Part shown: positions 44,136-53,675 of the stretch, one piece after another
Layout: the number at the start of each line of letters is the position of its first letter
Position numbering within the stretch: the first letter of the stretch is position 1
Origin: Herbinix sp.
Lineage (GTDB): Bacteria; Bacillota; Clostridia; Lachnospirales; Lachnospiraceae
Reading direction: 5' to 3'
Length of the DNA: 64,000 bases
Assembly (NCBI GenBank): GCA_029256105.1
Contig: JAQSYO010000015.1
Span: 90,258 to 154,257, forward strand
The notes under the pieces: generated by a model
What the model was told of the DNA's origin: nothing
Seen by the model: only the letters and a program-made list of their open reading frames with translations
Databases searched by the model: none
Made by a program: the position numbers and the translations under genes

Positions 44136-44170
44136 AAAAAAGACCTTAGAAGCAAAAGAGCTGTCTTCTC
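44136..44170 (-). terminator. Weak terminator-like hairpin between btuF and btuC
   Basis: On the reverse strand the short stem AAGAC / GTCTT (with an alternative AGAAG / CTTCT) is followed by a run of T. It could partly attenuate transcription after btuF, giving more binding protein than permease. Confidence 0.35.
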
Positions 44171-44195
44171 TCTTACTTCCAAAGCCTAATCTATA

Positions 44196-45239
44196 TTATT
44201 TAAATGCTTCCGGATGGATTATCTCTGCTAAAGTTCTTAATCCTTCTGCATTACGGTATCCTTGACGCTCAATTGTATTTTTATCAATTCCATACACGTG
44301 ATTATTCTTAACAGCGGTTAAATCTTTATAATTCTCCGCAATAACAAAGCTATCCTTCATCCAACCATCAATAATGATAATATCAGGATCAGCTTCCATT
44401 AAACTTTCTAAAGTATAGGACCAACCGGATACTTCCTTCGCAATGTTATTGCCACCTGCGAGCGTAATAAGTTGTCCTATAAAGGTATCTCCACCGGCGG
44501 TGTAATCTCCATATTCTCCAAAGCTCACTACATAGTATACACTAGGTGTTTCTAACGTGGCTACAGCTGCTTTCGTAGCCTCAACCGATGTCTTCATCTC
44601 GTCAGCTACTACTGTTGCATTATCATTTATATTAAAAATAGTACCAAGTGTTTCAAGGATGGAGTAAATTCCTTCTACTTCATGTTCTTCATATAATACA
44701 ATAACCTTTACTCCAAGGTCAGTTAATTGTTTTTCTGATTCTTCACTAAAATGTGTAGAAGCAATTACGAGATCCGGCGCTAAACTGATAATTTTTTCGA
44801 TATCCGGTTCTCTTAGCGTACCAACCGATTCAATACTTGCTACCGCTTCCGGGTAATCACAGTAATCCGTACGACCGATTAACTTGCTCTCTAATCCCAA
44901 TTTATAAATCATTTCAGTAATATTGGGAGCCATAGAGACGATTTTCATTGGTTCTGAAGTAAAAGTTACCTCACTCCCGTCTGAACCAGTTACAGTAATT
45001 GGATATTGTGTCTCAACGGCGGTTGCTTGTGTAGGGATTGCTGTTACTTCAGCTACAGTCTCTGCGTTATCTGTTGTTTCTGTCGAAACTTCAGAAGTGT
45101 TACCGGTTCCTTCTGAGGTACCTTCTGTTTGGTTTGCTGTTGTTTCATTTGAATTATTTGCTACTTTTGAGCATGCCGCTAATCCTAAGGTTGCTGTCAC
45201 AAGGCATAGTACTAGCATGATTTTTCTTAAATATTTCAT
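44196..45239 (-). CDS. btuF: Corrinoid-binding lipoprotein (BtuF type)
   Basis: The product is 347 residues from ATG 45239 behind AAGGAG; the frame upstream runs into the riboswitch and is rejected. A lipoprotein signal ends in LGLAAC. A Thr/Glu/Ser/Val-rich linker covers about 25-75, then a class III binding domain (SMAPNITEMIYKLG, TDYCDYPEAV, DLVIASTHFSEESEKQL, GGNNIAKEVSGW, EADPDIIIIDG). Role: extracytoplasmic capture of cobalamin or corrinoids for BtuCD. The B12 riboswitch in its leader supports that assignment over iron-siderophore uptake. Confidence 0.94.
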   Translation of the reverse strand: MKYLRKIMLVLCLVTATLGLAACSKVANNSNETTANQTEGTSEGTGNTSEVSTETTDNAETVAEVTAIPTQATAVETQYPITVTGSDGSEVTFTSEPMKIVSMAPNITEMIYKLGLESKLIGRTDYCDYPEAVASIESVGTLREPDIEKIISLAPDLVIASTHFSEESEKQLTDLGVKVIVLYEEHEVEGIYSILETLGTIFNINDNATVVADEMKTSVEATKAAVATLETPSVYYVVSFGEYGDYTAGGDTFIGQLITLAGGNNIAKEVSGWSYTLESLMEADPDIIIIDGWMKDSFVIAENYKDLTAVKNNHVYGIDKNTIERQGYRNAEGLRTLAEIIHPEAFK

Positions 45240-45282
45240 TTGATCTCCTTCTGTTCCTACTTCCCTCCGAAGCGAACGAAAA

Positions 45283-45510
45283 AATTCAACATGGCAGGTC
45301 TCCTGACTTATGATCACTTTACTTGCTGCAGTCTTCTCAAATACCTATCTTATTTTCAACCGAAACAATAGTTTCTGACAGAAGATTGAAAATCGAATAG
45401 GAATCCAATGACTAAATCTTACAGCTTTCATCACAATTACAGTAGCGGGGGCTGTTGTGGATTAATACCACATTCCCTTTTAACTTCGTTTAAGAAGCAC
45501 CATATTGTAA
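45283..45510 (-). ncRNA. Cobalamin (B12) riboswitch
   Basis: On the reverse strand the aptamer elements occur in order: GGTGC (start near 45501), AAAGGGAATGTGG, ATCCACAACAGCCCCCGC, TACTGTAA, GATGAAA and the B12 box AAGTCAGGAGACCTGCC at 45309-45293. The expression platform between the box and the ribosome binding site at about 45247 is short, with no clear terminator, so translational control of btuF is likely. Family knowledge: adenosylcobalamin binding represses the downstream genes. Confidence 0.95.
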
Positions 45511-45521
45511 AACACTTGGAC

Positions 45522-45550
45522 ATTATATAAGTATCCTCAAGAATTTGCAA
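45522..45550 (-). promoter_or_regulatory. Promoter of the riboswitch/btu transcript
   Basis: TTGCAA (45550-45545), a 17-base spacer and a perfect TATAAT (45527-45522) lie just upstream of the aptamer, placing the start near 45515. Confidence 0.85.
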
Positions 45551-45561
45551 GAGAATATTTA

Positions 45562-45696
45562 TGTATTAAAATCCCAAATGGTTTATTGATTTATTGATTT
45601 TATGATTTTATTTATTGATTTTGATTTATGATTGATTTTGATTTATGATTGATTTTGACTAATAATTTGCTGATTTATATGTGTATTAAAATCCCA
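45562..45696. repeat. Tandem repeats and duplicated 3' end next to the DJ-1-like gene
   Basis: TGTATTAAAATCCCA occurs at 45562-45576 and again at 45682-45696, where it covers the last codons and stop of the DJ-1-like gene. Between them are TTATTGATTT-type and ATTGATTTTGATTTATG direct repeats (about 45581-45665). Confidence 0.8.
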
Positions 45697-46261
45697 TGGC
45701 CTGTTTCACTGCTTCCATCTTTTCCTTGGAGGTTAGTAGCTCCAATAGCTTAAATGCAACTCCTGCAGCTGTTGCCGGACAATAGGATGTAATAATATTC
45801 TTATCAATTACAATCGGTTCATTCACTACCTCAACCGAAAAATCCGCTAATTCCTTTTGACGTTTACCTCCTAAATGATATGTCGTAGCCTTCCGATTCT
45901 TTAACACCCCACTTTTCCCCAACGGTAGGGCCGCAACACAAATCGAAGCGATAATTTTTCCCTTGATATCAAACTCTCGAATAAGGTTTAAGAACTTTTC
46001 ATCATAAGCTTCATCGTAAAATCCATATTCTTCAAATCCCCCCGGAATTGCTAACGCATCATAATCATCAACATTTATATCATCGATTATTTTATCCACT
46101 AATATCGGGATATTGAAAGTGCTCATAACTTCTTTTTGAAAGCCACAAGTTTCAACGGGTACATCATATCCATAATCATCTCTTGCCCATCCTAGTACAT
46201 CTATAAATACACTAAACTCCATTGTTTCAAATCCTTTAGCCAAAAATAATAAGGTTTTCAT
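45686..46261 (-). CDS. DJ-1/PfpI family protein
   Basis: This is a 191-residue protein behind AAGGAG. The DJ-1/ThiJ fold is evident: LFLAKGFETMEFSVFIDVL with the conserved Glu15, DALAIPGGFEEYGF, IASICVAALPLGKSG with the nucleophile-elbow Cys, and YCPATAAGVAFKLLELL. Family knowledge: members act as glyoxalases, deglycases or chaperones; the exact role cannot be assigned. Its 3' end is next to a repeat block that duplicates its last codons. It is monocistronic, between the riboswitch promoter and the second FtsX operon. Confidence 0.92.
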   Translation of the reverse strand: MKTLLFLAKGFETMEFSVFIDVLGWARDDYGYDVPVETCGFQKEVMSTFNIPILVDKIIDDINVDDYDALAIPGGFEEYGFYDEAYDEKFLNLIREFDIKGKIIASICVAALPLGKSGVLKNRKATTYHLGGKRQKELADFSVEVVNEPIVIDKNIITSYCPATAAGVAFKLLELLTSKEKMEAVKQAMGF

Positions 46262-46408
46262 ATTAATTAGTCTCCTTTTTTAATGTAGAAAGCAAATTCA
46301 TTAAGATTTTATTGTTATCCTTCTAGAATTTGCAATTTCTTCACTACTTTTATGATAATATTTTTCTAATTTAGTTTTTCCAAACGCATTTATATTTAAT
46401 TAAATTCA

Positions 46409-48265
46409 TTAATCCTCATTCTTACTCAAAAGTTTAAGAGGTTCTGCTTTCAAATTATTCTTGATAAATAACAATGCTATTCCTAACGAAATCAGAATCA
46501 CGATTATGGCTAGTAGAACCGAGGTAAGTAAGCTTGTTGCTCCATCGGTAGCATTCACTTTCGTCAATTTATTTGCACTATTAACCCAGTTACTGAAAGC
46601 CGTATTGTAAAGTTCTTGATCAAATTTTGAAGCTATAGATAAAATGAATCTATTTATCAACAAACCTGCAATACTTCCAATGACTGCAGTTACCGACGTT
46701 ACTATAAGGATGCCATGAAGCATAGACTCAGTACAATGCTTTTTCGTCATACCGAGTGAACGTTCAATTGCAGTACGTTTTTTCTGCTTCCCTATAAATA
46801 AGTATACGAAAAAAATCAAGATTGCGAAGGTTGTTATTCCACTTGCTAGCACTAAAATCATCGATACCATTTTAAGATTTCGCATTCCGGAGGCTAACTC
46901 CTCGTACCCTCCATCATAAAAAGTAATTTCAAGATTATTAATTTTCAAGGCTTCGAACTTCTCCGCATATGCTTTCGTAGTTCCATTTGGTATCTGGAAG
47001 TAGGTAGTGTACCCCTTCATAGGCCCATAGTCAACGATATTATACTCATCACTGTTTTTTACCGATTTTGCTGGGATAATTACAACATTGTTTCCTATCT
47101 CATAGCCTGTTGGTTTAATCGTCTGACTGTTTCCGCTATAAATGCCTACAATCTCGTATTCATTATCCTCGAATATAGGGTATGCTTCCCCTTTCGAATT
47201 CAAGAATGTGAAATCAATACCACCCATATAGCCAAAATTCAGAGAGGTAGAATCCATATAATTAGCAAAATACAATTGAAGGTTGATCTTATCTCCCAAT
47301 TTTAATTCATTTCTAACAGCGAGTCTTTGAGGAATAATACATACCATAGCTCCAGTCCGATACTCTTCCTCTGTAATGTCACGCCCTTTCGAGATGGTCG
47401 CCATTTTCTGGTGAAATTCCGTAAGGAGATCTGTTTTGTCGGCAGGAATAACCGGTATCGTATATCTTCTAAATCTATCAATTGCTTTTACTTCTTCCTC
47501 CCATCTTCTCCCTTCTGCACTTTCATAAAATTCTGAATTGACTTCTTCCCAATTTTCTTTACTCTTATATTCAGGCGCTATTGCTTCCCCGCTTTTATTT
47601 ATCTGTGTTGAAATTGTGGGTATATAGGGCACCGTATAGGGTAATGATTTGTAGCGCGAGTCACTAAAAGGATTATATATTGAAGTAATTAACGTTATAT
47701 ATGTTTTTCCTGCCTTCAGTACTCCTGGATTATCATTAAATTGGTCACAAAACCATACGTTCTCTCCTTCTTTTCTATACCCCCAAAGAGATCTAACTAT
47801 TTTTACTTTCACCGGTTCTGTTGGGATACAGTCTTCATATGGAATGAACTCCACTATCGAACCAACATTAGCAAAATAGGTTTCTTCATCATCAGCAGAA
47901 TAAATTTTCATATTAGGACAATATGCTCCGAAATATGGTCTCCGCTCCGGTGGCACAATATAATTTGCACCTTCAAAATCAAGTAGAGAGACCGGTAATA
48001 TGGAATCATAAACCGGTTCATCCCAATAGGTATATTCCTTATAAGCAGCATTCCATAACTTTGTTACCTTGACTGTATTTTCCTTCTGGTTTACCATACC
48101 AATTGTTGTGAATACCTTCTCATATTCCTCCAGGTTCCGATTACATGATTGCCAAAGGTTAATCCCAAGGGATAGAAATGTCACTGCAAGTGTCAGCAAC
48201 AACAGGAAAGTGATTGTCCTTGCTTTTGTTCTACCCATTTGTTTTAAACTGATTTTTAAAAACAT
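46409..48265 (-). CDS. FtsX-like ABC transporter permease, large type
   Basis: The product is 618 residues from ATG 48265 (MFLKISLKQMGRTKARTI), six bases after GGAAGG; the GTG at 48274 lies inside that binding site. An N-terminal helix (ITFLLLLTLAVTFLSLGI) is followed by an extracytoplasmic domain of about 430 residues, then three helices. The FtsX coupling segment RTAIERSLGMTKKHC is present. Its N-terminal domain shares LLDFEGANYI with the edge-cut permease at 1-966, so that gene's missing part is predicted by this one. It is the third gene of the operon 50198 to 46409. Confidence 0.92.
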   Translation of the reverse strand: MFLKISLKQMGRTKARTITFLLLLTLAVTFLSLGINLWQSCNRNLEEYEKVFTTIGMVNQKENTVKVTKLWNAAYKEYTYWDEPVYDSILPVSLLDFEGANYIVPPERRPYFGAYCPNMKIYSADDEETYFANVGSIVEFIPYEDCIPTEPVKVKIVRSLWGYRKEGENVWFCDQFNDNPGVLKAGKTYITLITSIYNPFSDSRYKSLPYTVPYIPTISTQINKSGEAIAPEYKSKENWEEVNSEFYESAEGRRWEEEVKAIDRFRRYTIPVIPADKTDLLTEFHQKMATISKGRDITEEEYRTGAMVCIIPQRLAVRNELKLGDKINLQLYFANYMDSTSLNFGYMGGIDFTFLNSKGEAYPIFEDNEYEIVGIYSGNSQTIKPTGYEIGNNVVIIPAKSVKNSDEYNIVDYGPMKGYTTYFQIPNGTTKAYAEKFEALKINNLEITFYDGGYEELASGMRNLKMVSMILVLASGITTFAILIFFVYLFIGKQKKRTAIERSLGMTKKHCTESMLHGILIVTSVTAVIGSIAGLLINRFILSIASKFDQELYNTAFSNWVNSANKLTKVNATDGATSLLTSVLLAIIVILISLGIALLFIKNNLKAEPLKLLSKNED

Positions 48266-48283
48266 ATATTTCACCTTCCACTT

Positions 48284-48949
48284 TTATATCGTCAGTTTCC
48301 CATCCTTCATCGTATAAATAACATCTGTCTTGCCAGCAACACCCATATCATGTGTAATGATAATCACCACGTACCCTCGCTCATGAGCCAATCGCTCCAA
48401 CAAATCTACTACAAGCTCTCCGTTTTCTGTATCAAGATTTCCTGTTGGTTCATCTGCTAGAAGGATTTTACCACCTGCTGCAAGAGCTCTTGCAACCGCA
48501 ACCCTCTGTTGCTGTCCGCCACTCATCATCAAAGGGAACTGTTTCCCTATTCTCTCCTCAAGTCCTACCTCTGCTATAAGCTCTTTTGCCTTTTTTTCTG
48601 CTTCTTTTGTAGAAACCCCATTGAGTTCCATCGGATATGCCACATTTTCGAGGGCTGTCAGAAGAGGAAACAGATTAAAGGATTGATATACAACCGATGC
48701 CGCTTCCCTCCTGTATTTATCTCGGTCAAGTGTGCTCATTGGCTTATCCTCTAGATAGATTTCTCCTATAGTCGGTAGATCAAGACCCGCTAATAATGAG
48801 AGTAAGGTACTCTTTCCGCTGCCAGAATGTCCGATGATAGCATACATCTTACCAGCATCAAAGGTACAAGAAACCTTAGATACCGCCTCGACTGTTTGAT
48901 ATTTGCTTTTATATACATAGCTTACATCTTTTACTGTTAATATACTCAT
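48284..48949 (-). CDS. ABC transporter ATP-binding protein, LolD/MacB type (second copy)
   Basis: This 221-residue ATPase has Walker A GHSGSGKST at about 40-48, signature MSGGQQQRV, Walker [15 protein letters not shown] and an H-loop ITHDMG. It begins MSILTVKDVSYVYKSKYQTVEA, nearly matching the ATPase at 976-1650; the two operons are paralogous throughout. AAGGGGG precedes the start. It stands 10 bases after the upstream permease stop and 18 before the next start. Confidence 0.95.
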   Translation of the reverse strand: MSILTVKDVSYVYKSKYQTVEAVSKVSCTFDAGKMYAIIGHSGSGKSTLLSLLAGLDLPTIGEIYLEDKPMSTLDRDKYRREAASVVYQSFNLFPLLTALENVAYPMELNGVSTKEAEKKAKELIAEVGLEERIGKQFPLMMSGGQQQRVAVARALAAGGKILLADEPTGNLDTENGELVVDLLERLAHERGYVVIIITHDMGVAGKTDVIYTMKDGKLTI

Positions 48950-48959
48950 GATATCCCCC

Positions 48960-50198
48960 TTAATCAGTTTTCGAAAGAATTGCCATTACACTAAATCTGT
49001 TCAATATAGTTAACGTAATTACGGTTCCTAATAAATAGAACGTTAAAAACTCCGCCAAAATAAGTAGCATTGTCATTGGCTCCATCTTTGTAATAAAGGT
49101 ACCTACGAAAGTACCTACGCTACTACCGAAAAATGATAGTACTGCACTTTCCAAAAGAAGAATTAGAAAACTTCTCCTCCTACCGGTACCCAACGAGCGC
49201 ATAATAGCAAATTCATATTGCCTGCTCTGCATTAATAAATAGGAAGCGATAAACCCGATTACAGTAACAAGGATAAATATCATCGGTGCGAGTCCTTGCA
49301 GCAGGTTCAAGCTTTTCTTCAACTGCGTAGCAGACATAATAAAGGTCTCATCATTCATTGTTATGGCTTTTCCAACACGTGAAAAGCCTTTCAACATATC
49401 GACGGATTTAAATCCAATCTCCAGCATTTTAGTTTTAAATTCGTTCATTTTCAACGGATCTTTCAGTGTAAATCTTGCTGAGCTTGCATAGCACGTAACA
49501 TCGGTTCCTTGATAGATATCCGTAATAAACTCAAGTGGGCTAATAATGCTTGGTAAGTTATCTGCAGGACCTCTGTAACTATTATAATAACTCCCAATAA
49601 CCTTTAATGTTACATTTCCCAAGCTTATGTATTTAAAGGTCTCTGCTCCACTACCATCATATTCCGGTGCGTATACCGCAATCGTAAGTTCATCACCAAG
49701 CTCTAGCTTCTGATCCTCCATAAACCTATCTCTCAGGATACATACGGCATCTTTACCTCCTAAGAAGCTCTCATTATAATTTTCGATATATGTAACATCC
49801 TTAGATGAAAATGCCGTAAGAAATGAAAATGCATTGATGCCAATATAAGAAAACTCTGGTCTGTGCGATTTTCCTTCCTGTGATATATTAGCCAGATCAA
49901 CATAGGTTTGCGTAGTAATTACATCATCGGTTATTAGACCAGTATCTTTAATTTTTAGTAAATCCTCAAATTCAATCTGTAAGCCTACTTCTCTGCTGCC
50001 ATCAATGTTACAGACCCTTCCTGTTACTGGAGTTATTTCTCCTAGTCTTTGTAACTGAGTTTTATTACTTACCATATTCTGAATATAAAGCGACAAGAAT
50101 AAGACAAGCATCGCTGAGATAACAATAGAAAGAAGGCTCTTTTTCCAATGTTTGATTATATTTTTTCGAATCATTTTAAAGATAAACATAGTTAACAT
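48960..50198 (-). CDS. FtsX-like ABC transporter permease (second copy)
   Basis: The product is about 412 residues. ATG 50198 (MLTMFIFKMIRK) follows AAGGGG by three bases; ATG 50189 is an alternative, and the frame extends unsupported to 50228. The layout is one N-terminal helix (LLSIVISAMLVLFLSLYI), an extracytoplasmic domain of about 240 residues and three C-terminal helices, with coupling segment QYEFAIMRSLGTGRR. It resembles the permease at 1665-2882. It is the first gene of the second ABC operon. The substrate is unknown. Confidence 0.9.
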   Translation of the reverse strand: MLTMFIFKMIRKNIIKHWKKSLLSIVISAMLVLFLSLYIQNMVSNKTQLQRLGEITPVTGRVCNIDGSREVGLQIEFEDLLKIKDTGLITDDVITTQTYVDLANISQEGKSHRPEFSYIGINAFSFLTAFSSKDVTYIENYNESFLGGKDAVCILRDRFMEDQKLELGDELTIAVYAPEYDGSGAETFKYISLGNVTLKVIGSYYNSYRGPADNLPSIISPLEFITDIYQGTDVTCYASSARFTLKDPLKMNEFKTKMLEIGFKSVDMLKGFSRVGKAITMNDETFIMSATQLKKSLNLLQGLAPMIFILVTVIGFIASYLLMQSRQYEFAIMRSLGTGRRRSFLILLLESAVLSFFGSSVGTFVGTFITKMEPMTMLLILAEFLTFYLLGTVITLTILNRFSVMAILSKTD

Positions 50199-50566
50199 AT
50201 ACCCCTTAGTAATATTTTGAATAAACATTGTTTACTTCTTTAATCATATCTACTTATATATTTTTTATATAAATACTATAATTACCATATTTGTATACTA
50301 TTGCCATTTCTATCTAGTGTCAACTTTTATTTCAATTTTTCCATATTTGTTTTCAAACTATAAAAATTTTTAATAAATTTAAAATAAAGAGTAAATTATA
50401 AGGATACCTGCCTATATCTCAATTTTGATACTGGCAATATTCTATTTAGGATGTTATATTAAAGATAAAGTCGATAGGAATCGTTCAACCATAGCAATGT
50501 CATATACTGAAGAAGTTTTTTAGCTTGTTCAGATTATATTAATAAAATACGTAAAGGAGATATTAT
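50199..50566. other. Divergent intergenic region, no gene seen
   Basis: AT-rich DNA carries the promoters of the ABC operon (reverse) and the MBL gene (forward). I see no convincing consensus promoter, RNA or frame. Confidence 0.45.
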
Positions 50567-51202
50567 ATGTCCATTATTTATAATGATTTATACCAATTTA
50601 GCAGTTATATTCCACCTATTAACCTTTCCTTTCATCAATATCTTTTATTAACAGAGGAACCGGTCTTAGTTCATACCGGTACCATAACTCAAGCAGAAAA
50701 GCTTGTACCACAATTAAAGGAAGTCTTGGGTGACAAGCAATTAAAATATATCTTTGTTTCACATTTTGAATCCGACGAATGCGGTGGTTTATCATTACTC
50801 TTAAGAAATTTTCCTGATGTTAAGACAGTTTGTTCAGAAATCACGGCAAGACAGCTCATTGGATTTGGGATTACCGAGGAAATAATAATAAAAAAGCCAG
50901 GTGAGAAATTAATCAGTAAGGACTATGAATTTGAAATCATCAACTACCCTTCCGAAATGCATCTATGGGAAGGTATTCTTTTTATGGAGAATAAGCGTGG
51001 TATATTCTTCAGTGGAGATTTAATATTTAGTTTAGGAGATATGTATGGTCAAGTGATAGAGGGTGATTGGCAGAAGGAAATCGATAATATCGCCGTAATT
51101 CAGATACCAAATACAGAACAAAGATTTAAGGTTCAGCAGGATTTATCTAAGTTTAATCCCAAATTTGCGGCAGTAGGTCACGGTTCATGTCTTAAGTTCT
51201 AA
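50567..51202 (+). CDS. FprA-type metallo-beta-lactamase fold protein, no flavodoxin domain
   Basis: This 211-residue protein sits behind AAAGGAG. The metal-site motif is SHFESDECGG (His66, Glu68, Asp70), which is the HxExD form of flavodiiron proteins rather than HxHxDH; the usual following His is Glu71. FFSGDLIFS supplies the bridging Asp, and the late VGHGS supplies a His. Flavodiiron proteins reduce O2 or NO with a di-iron centre and a flavodoxin domain; the latter is absent here. It could pair with a separate electron donor or be a related hydrolase. It is monocistronic with a strong terminator. Confidence 0.88.
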   Translation: MSIIYNDLYQFSSYIPPINLSFHQYLLLTEEPVLVHTGTITQAEKLVPQLKEVLGDKQLKYIFVSHFESDECGGLSLLLRNFPDVKTVCSEITARQLIGFGITEEIIIKKPGEKLISKDYEFEIINYPSEMHLWEGILFMENKRGIFFSGDLIFSLGDMYGQVIEGDWQKEIDNIAVIQIPNTEQRFKVQQDLSKFNPKFAAVGHGSCLKF

Positions 51203-51279
51203 CAGAAATTATATTTTTTCTAAATTATGTATCTAGATAAGGTAATGTGAGCTAAAGTTAGTAATCAGATATAACTTTT

Positions 51280-51312
51280 AGGCCTTCTATGATAAAAAAT
51301 CGTAGAAGGCCT
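51280..51312. terminator. Bidirectional terminator
   Basis: A 13-base stem AGGCCTTCTATGA / TCGTAGAAGGCCT (one G-T pair) lies between the convergent MBL and cutC genes. Confidence 0.9.
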
Positions 51313-51359
51313 ATTATTATAGTCAGATAAATATGCTTAATTGAAGCATATAGAAAGAG

Positions 51360-52124
51360 TTATGATTTTTTAAAGGAGCAAATTTTATCTAATACTTCCT
51401 TGGCATCTATTATTTTCTGTTCGTCAGTCTGCCATATTTCATATTCACTCAAGGATGGTAATCCCATATTCACATTCTCTTTTCGATAAACCATATTGCT
51501 TTCTTTTATTACTTTTCCGGACATATGATAAGAGGTCACGTGGGTTAATTGATAAATTTCTTTAATTACCTCAGAACATACACCACCAGATACCAATATA
51601 TCAATCTCTCCAACAGCTCTTTGATGTAGTTCTGCGATTAATTCTTTTCCTTTCAGGCAACTATTCTCCTGTCCAGAGGTAAGAATTGTATGGATACCCA
51701 ATTCTTTTGCTTGTAGCATTGTATCAAATGGGTTGGCGCATACATCAAAAGCCCTACTTAAGGTAATCGACATATTATTTGCTAAAGCTATTATCTGGGC
51801 CATGCGATCCTTATCCAGAGTACCGTCTGCTTTCAAGATACCCAATACAATTCCTTCCGCCCCTAACTCCCGATACCTTTTTACTTCTTCTTTCATTATA
51901 TTAAATTCATATTCCGAATAACAAAAGTCACCGTATCTAGGACGTATTAGAACATGAAGCTTTATATTGCAATACTTTTTTACCTCCTGAAATAACCATT
52001 CACTTGGTGTGGTTCCTCCGATAATCAAGTTGCTACATAATTCCAACCGATTGGCACCGCCTCTACAGGCTAAAATTGCAGATTCTACGGAATCCACGCA
52101 TCCTTCTAATATATATTGTTTCAT
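51360..52124 (-). CDS. cutC: CutC family protein
   Basis: The product is 254 residues from ATG 52124 (MKQYILEGCVDSVES) behind GAGAGGATG. CutC TIM-barrel features are AILACRGGANRLELCSNL, GGTTPS, LHVLIRPRYGDFCYSEYE, GAEGIVLGILKADGTLD, SRAFDVCANP, ILTSGQENSCLKG and SGGVCSEVI. Family knowledge: named for copper homeostasis in E. coli, though the molecular function is disputed and copper-site evidence is limited. It is monocistronic here. Confidence 0.93.
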   Translation of the reverse strand: MKQYILEGCVDSVESAILACRGGANRLELCSNLIIGGTTPSEWLFQEVKKYCNIKLHVLIRPRYGDFCYSEYEFNIMKEEVKRYRELGAEGIVLGILKADGTLDKDRMAQIIALANNMSITLSRAFDVCANPFDTMLQAKELGIHTILTSGQENSCLKGKELIAELHQRAVGEIDILVSGGVCSEVIKEIYQLTHVTSYHMSGKVIKESNMVYRKENVNMGLPSLSEYEIWQTDEQKIIDAKEVLDKICSFKKS

Positions 52125-52667
52125 TGCGATACATCCTCTCTTACTCATCAATTCTATAAAATCATAGTTCGATCGTATTCCCGATATTTTTTCTTAATAT
52201 TTCGGCTATATCAACTGCCTTAGCGTTGATTCTAAATCGTGAATATATTAATCGGTTTACGTTAAAATACCGTTGATGTACTTAATCTTAAACTCTTTTA
52301 ATAAATAATTCAATCTATTATATTAATTGCTTCTAAACAGCGATAACATTTTATATGTATTTAACAAATTCAGTTGAAAAACCTTGCCTAACACTTTTGT
52401 AATCTCAGAATCACCATAGACCTACTTTATAAGAAATTTACGATAATAATTATTTAAATTTGATTTTATATTAGCTTTAACTTCATTTATAGTTATAAAA
52501 AGGTAGTTATTATCCCATTAATTAAATAATGAAACCTTTTGCGTTATAACCTATACTTAATACGTTAGTGCAATCAAAGGAAGGCGTTTATGTCCTTCTC
52601 TATTGTATTCTATGTTACTCGTTCACATCTAGTGTTAATCACAACAGCATAAGGAGGAAACCCGTAT
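52125..52667. other. Intergenic, no gene seen
   Basis: Roughly 540 bases of AT-rich DNA separate divergent cutC and the Big_2 gene. No frame, repeat or RNA is convincing. AAGGAGG precedes the next gene. Confidence 0.5.
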
Positions 52668-53636
52668 ATGAAAAAAATTAAATTATTTTTTTCTTTTATA
52701 CTAATCTTTAGTATTGCTACAATCTCACCTATTCTTTTTACAAAAGATATAACAACAGCACAAGCCGCTAGTTCAATCTATATAAACGATAAGTCGTTTA
52801 CCTTGGATATTGATCATTATAAAACAATCCGGATTAAAGGAACAACAAAAAAAGCTACCTGGAAATCCAGTAATAGTAAAGTTGCTTCTGTGTCCAGCGG
52901 AGGAAAAGTTGTTGCAAAGACCCCAGGAACCACTACGATTACCGCTAACGTGTCTGGTCAAAAAATTACATGTAAGGTTACTGTTATTGGGATTAGTAAA
53001 AAATACTTAACAACAACTCCTGGTAAAACTATTTCACTTACCATTGTTGGAACGAAAAGTAAGGGAAAATGGAGTTCCAGTAATGAGTCGATTGTTTCGG
53101 TAGATAGTAAAGGTAAAATTACTACAAAAGCTCCAGGTAATGCTACAATTACGGCTTACGTGGATGGTAAAGAAATAACTAGTAAGGTTACTGTAGTTGG
53201 AATTAACTATAACGCATATACTCTGGAATTAGGCGGGTGGACTGGATATGTAAAAACACTTGCAATTAGCAATCCCACAAGTAAGATTACTTGGTCCTCT
53301 AGTAATAAATCAATTGCTACCGTAACAAGTAGTGGTAAAGTGACCGCAAAAGGTACCGGTACTGCTACAATCACTGCTTCCGTTAGCGGACTAAAATTAA
53401 CCAGTAAGATTACTGTTCTTAAGATGAGCACCAAAGAATTCACTCTGAAGAAAAGCAATACAAAAAAGCTTAAAATTAATGGAACAACAAGCAAAATAAC
53501 CTGGTCTTCCAATAAAAATTCGGTAGCCACAGTATCCAGTGATGGTACAGTTACTCCGAAGGCAGCAGGTAAAGCGATAATAATAGGATATGTTAATGGT
53601 ATCGAAGTTACAAGTACGGTTACTGTTGTAGACTAA
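52668..53636 (+). CDS. Secreted protein with Big_2 (bacterial Ig-like) repeats
   Basis: This is a 322-residue protein behind AAGGAGG. The signal peptide is KKIKLFFSFILIFSIATIS with a probable cut after AQA (TTAQA-AS). Four Ig-like Big_2 units follow, each with ITWSSSNKSIATVTSSGKV-type text and the KAxGTATITA hallmark. There is no sortase motif, S-layer-homology domain or catalytic domain. Family knowledge: such units are adhesion or spacer domains on the cell surface or in the secretome. It is monocistronic with a strong terminator. Confidence 0.92.
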   Translation: MKKIKLFFSFILIFSIATISPILFTKDITTAQAASSIYINDKSFTLDIDHYKTIRIKGTTKKATWKSSNSKVASVSSGGKVVAKTPGTTTITANVSGQKITCKVTVIGISKKYLTTTPGKTISLTIVGTKSKGKWSSSNESIVSVDSKGKITTKAPGNATITAYVDGKEITSKVTVVGINYNAYTLELGGWTGYVKTLAISNPTSKITWSSSNKSIATVTSSGKVTAKGTGTATITASVSGLKLTSKITVLKMSTKEFTLKKSNTKKLKINGTTSKITWSSNKNSVATVSSDGTVTPKAAGKAIIIGYVNGIEVTSTVTVVD

Positions 53637-53675
53637 TATTTATTGAGAATTTTTTATTGCAGATGAATTGAAGTT

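Noticed and set aside
52125..52667. Hidden gene or RNA in the 540-base gap
   Set aside because: No frame, tRNA-like loop or stable hairpin could be supported by eye.
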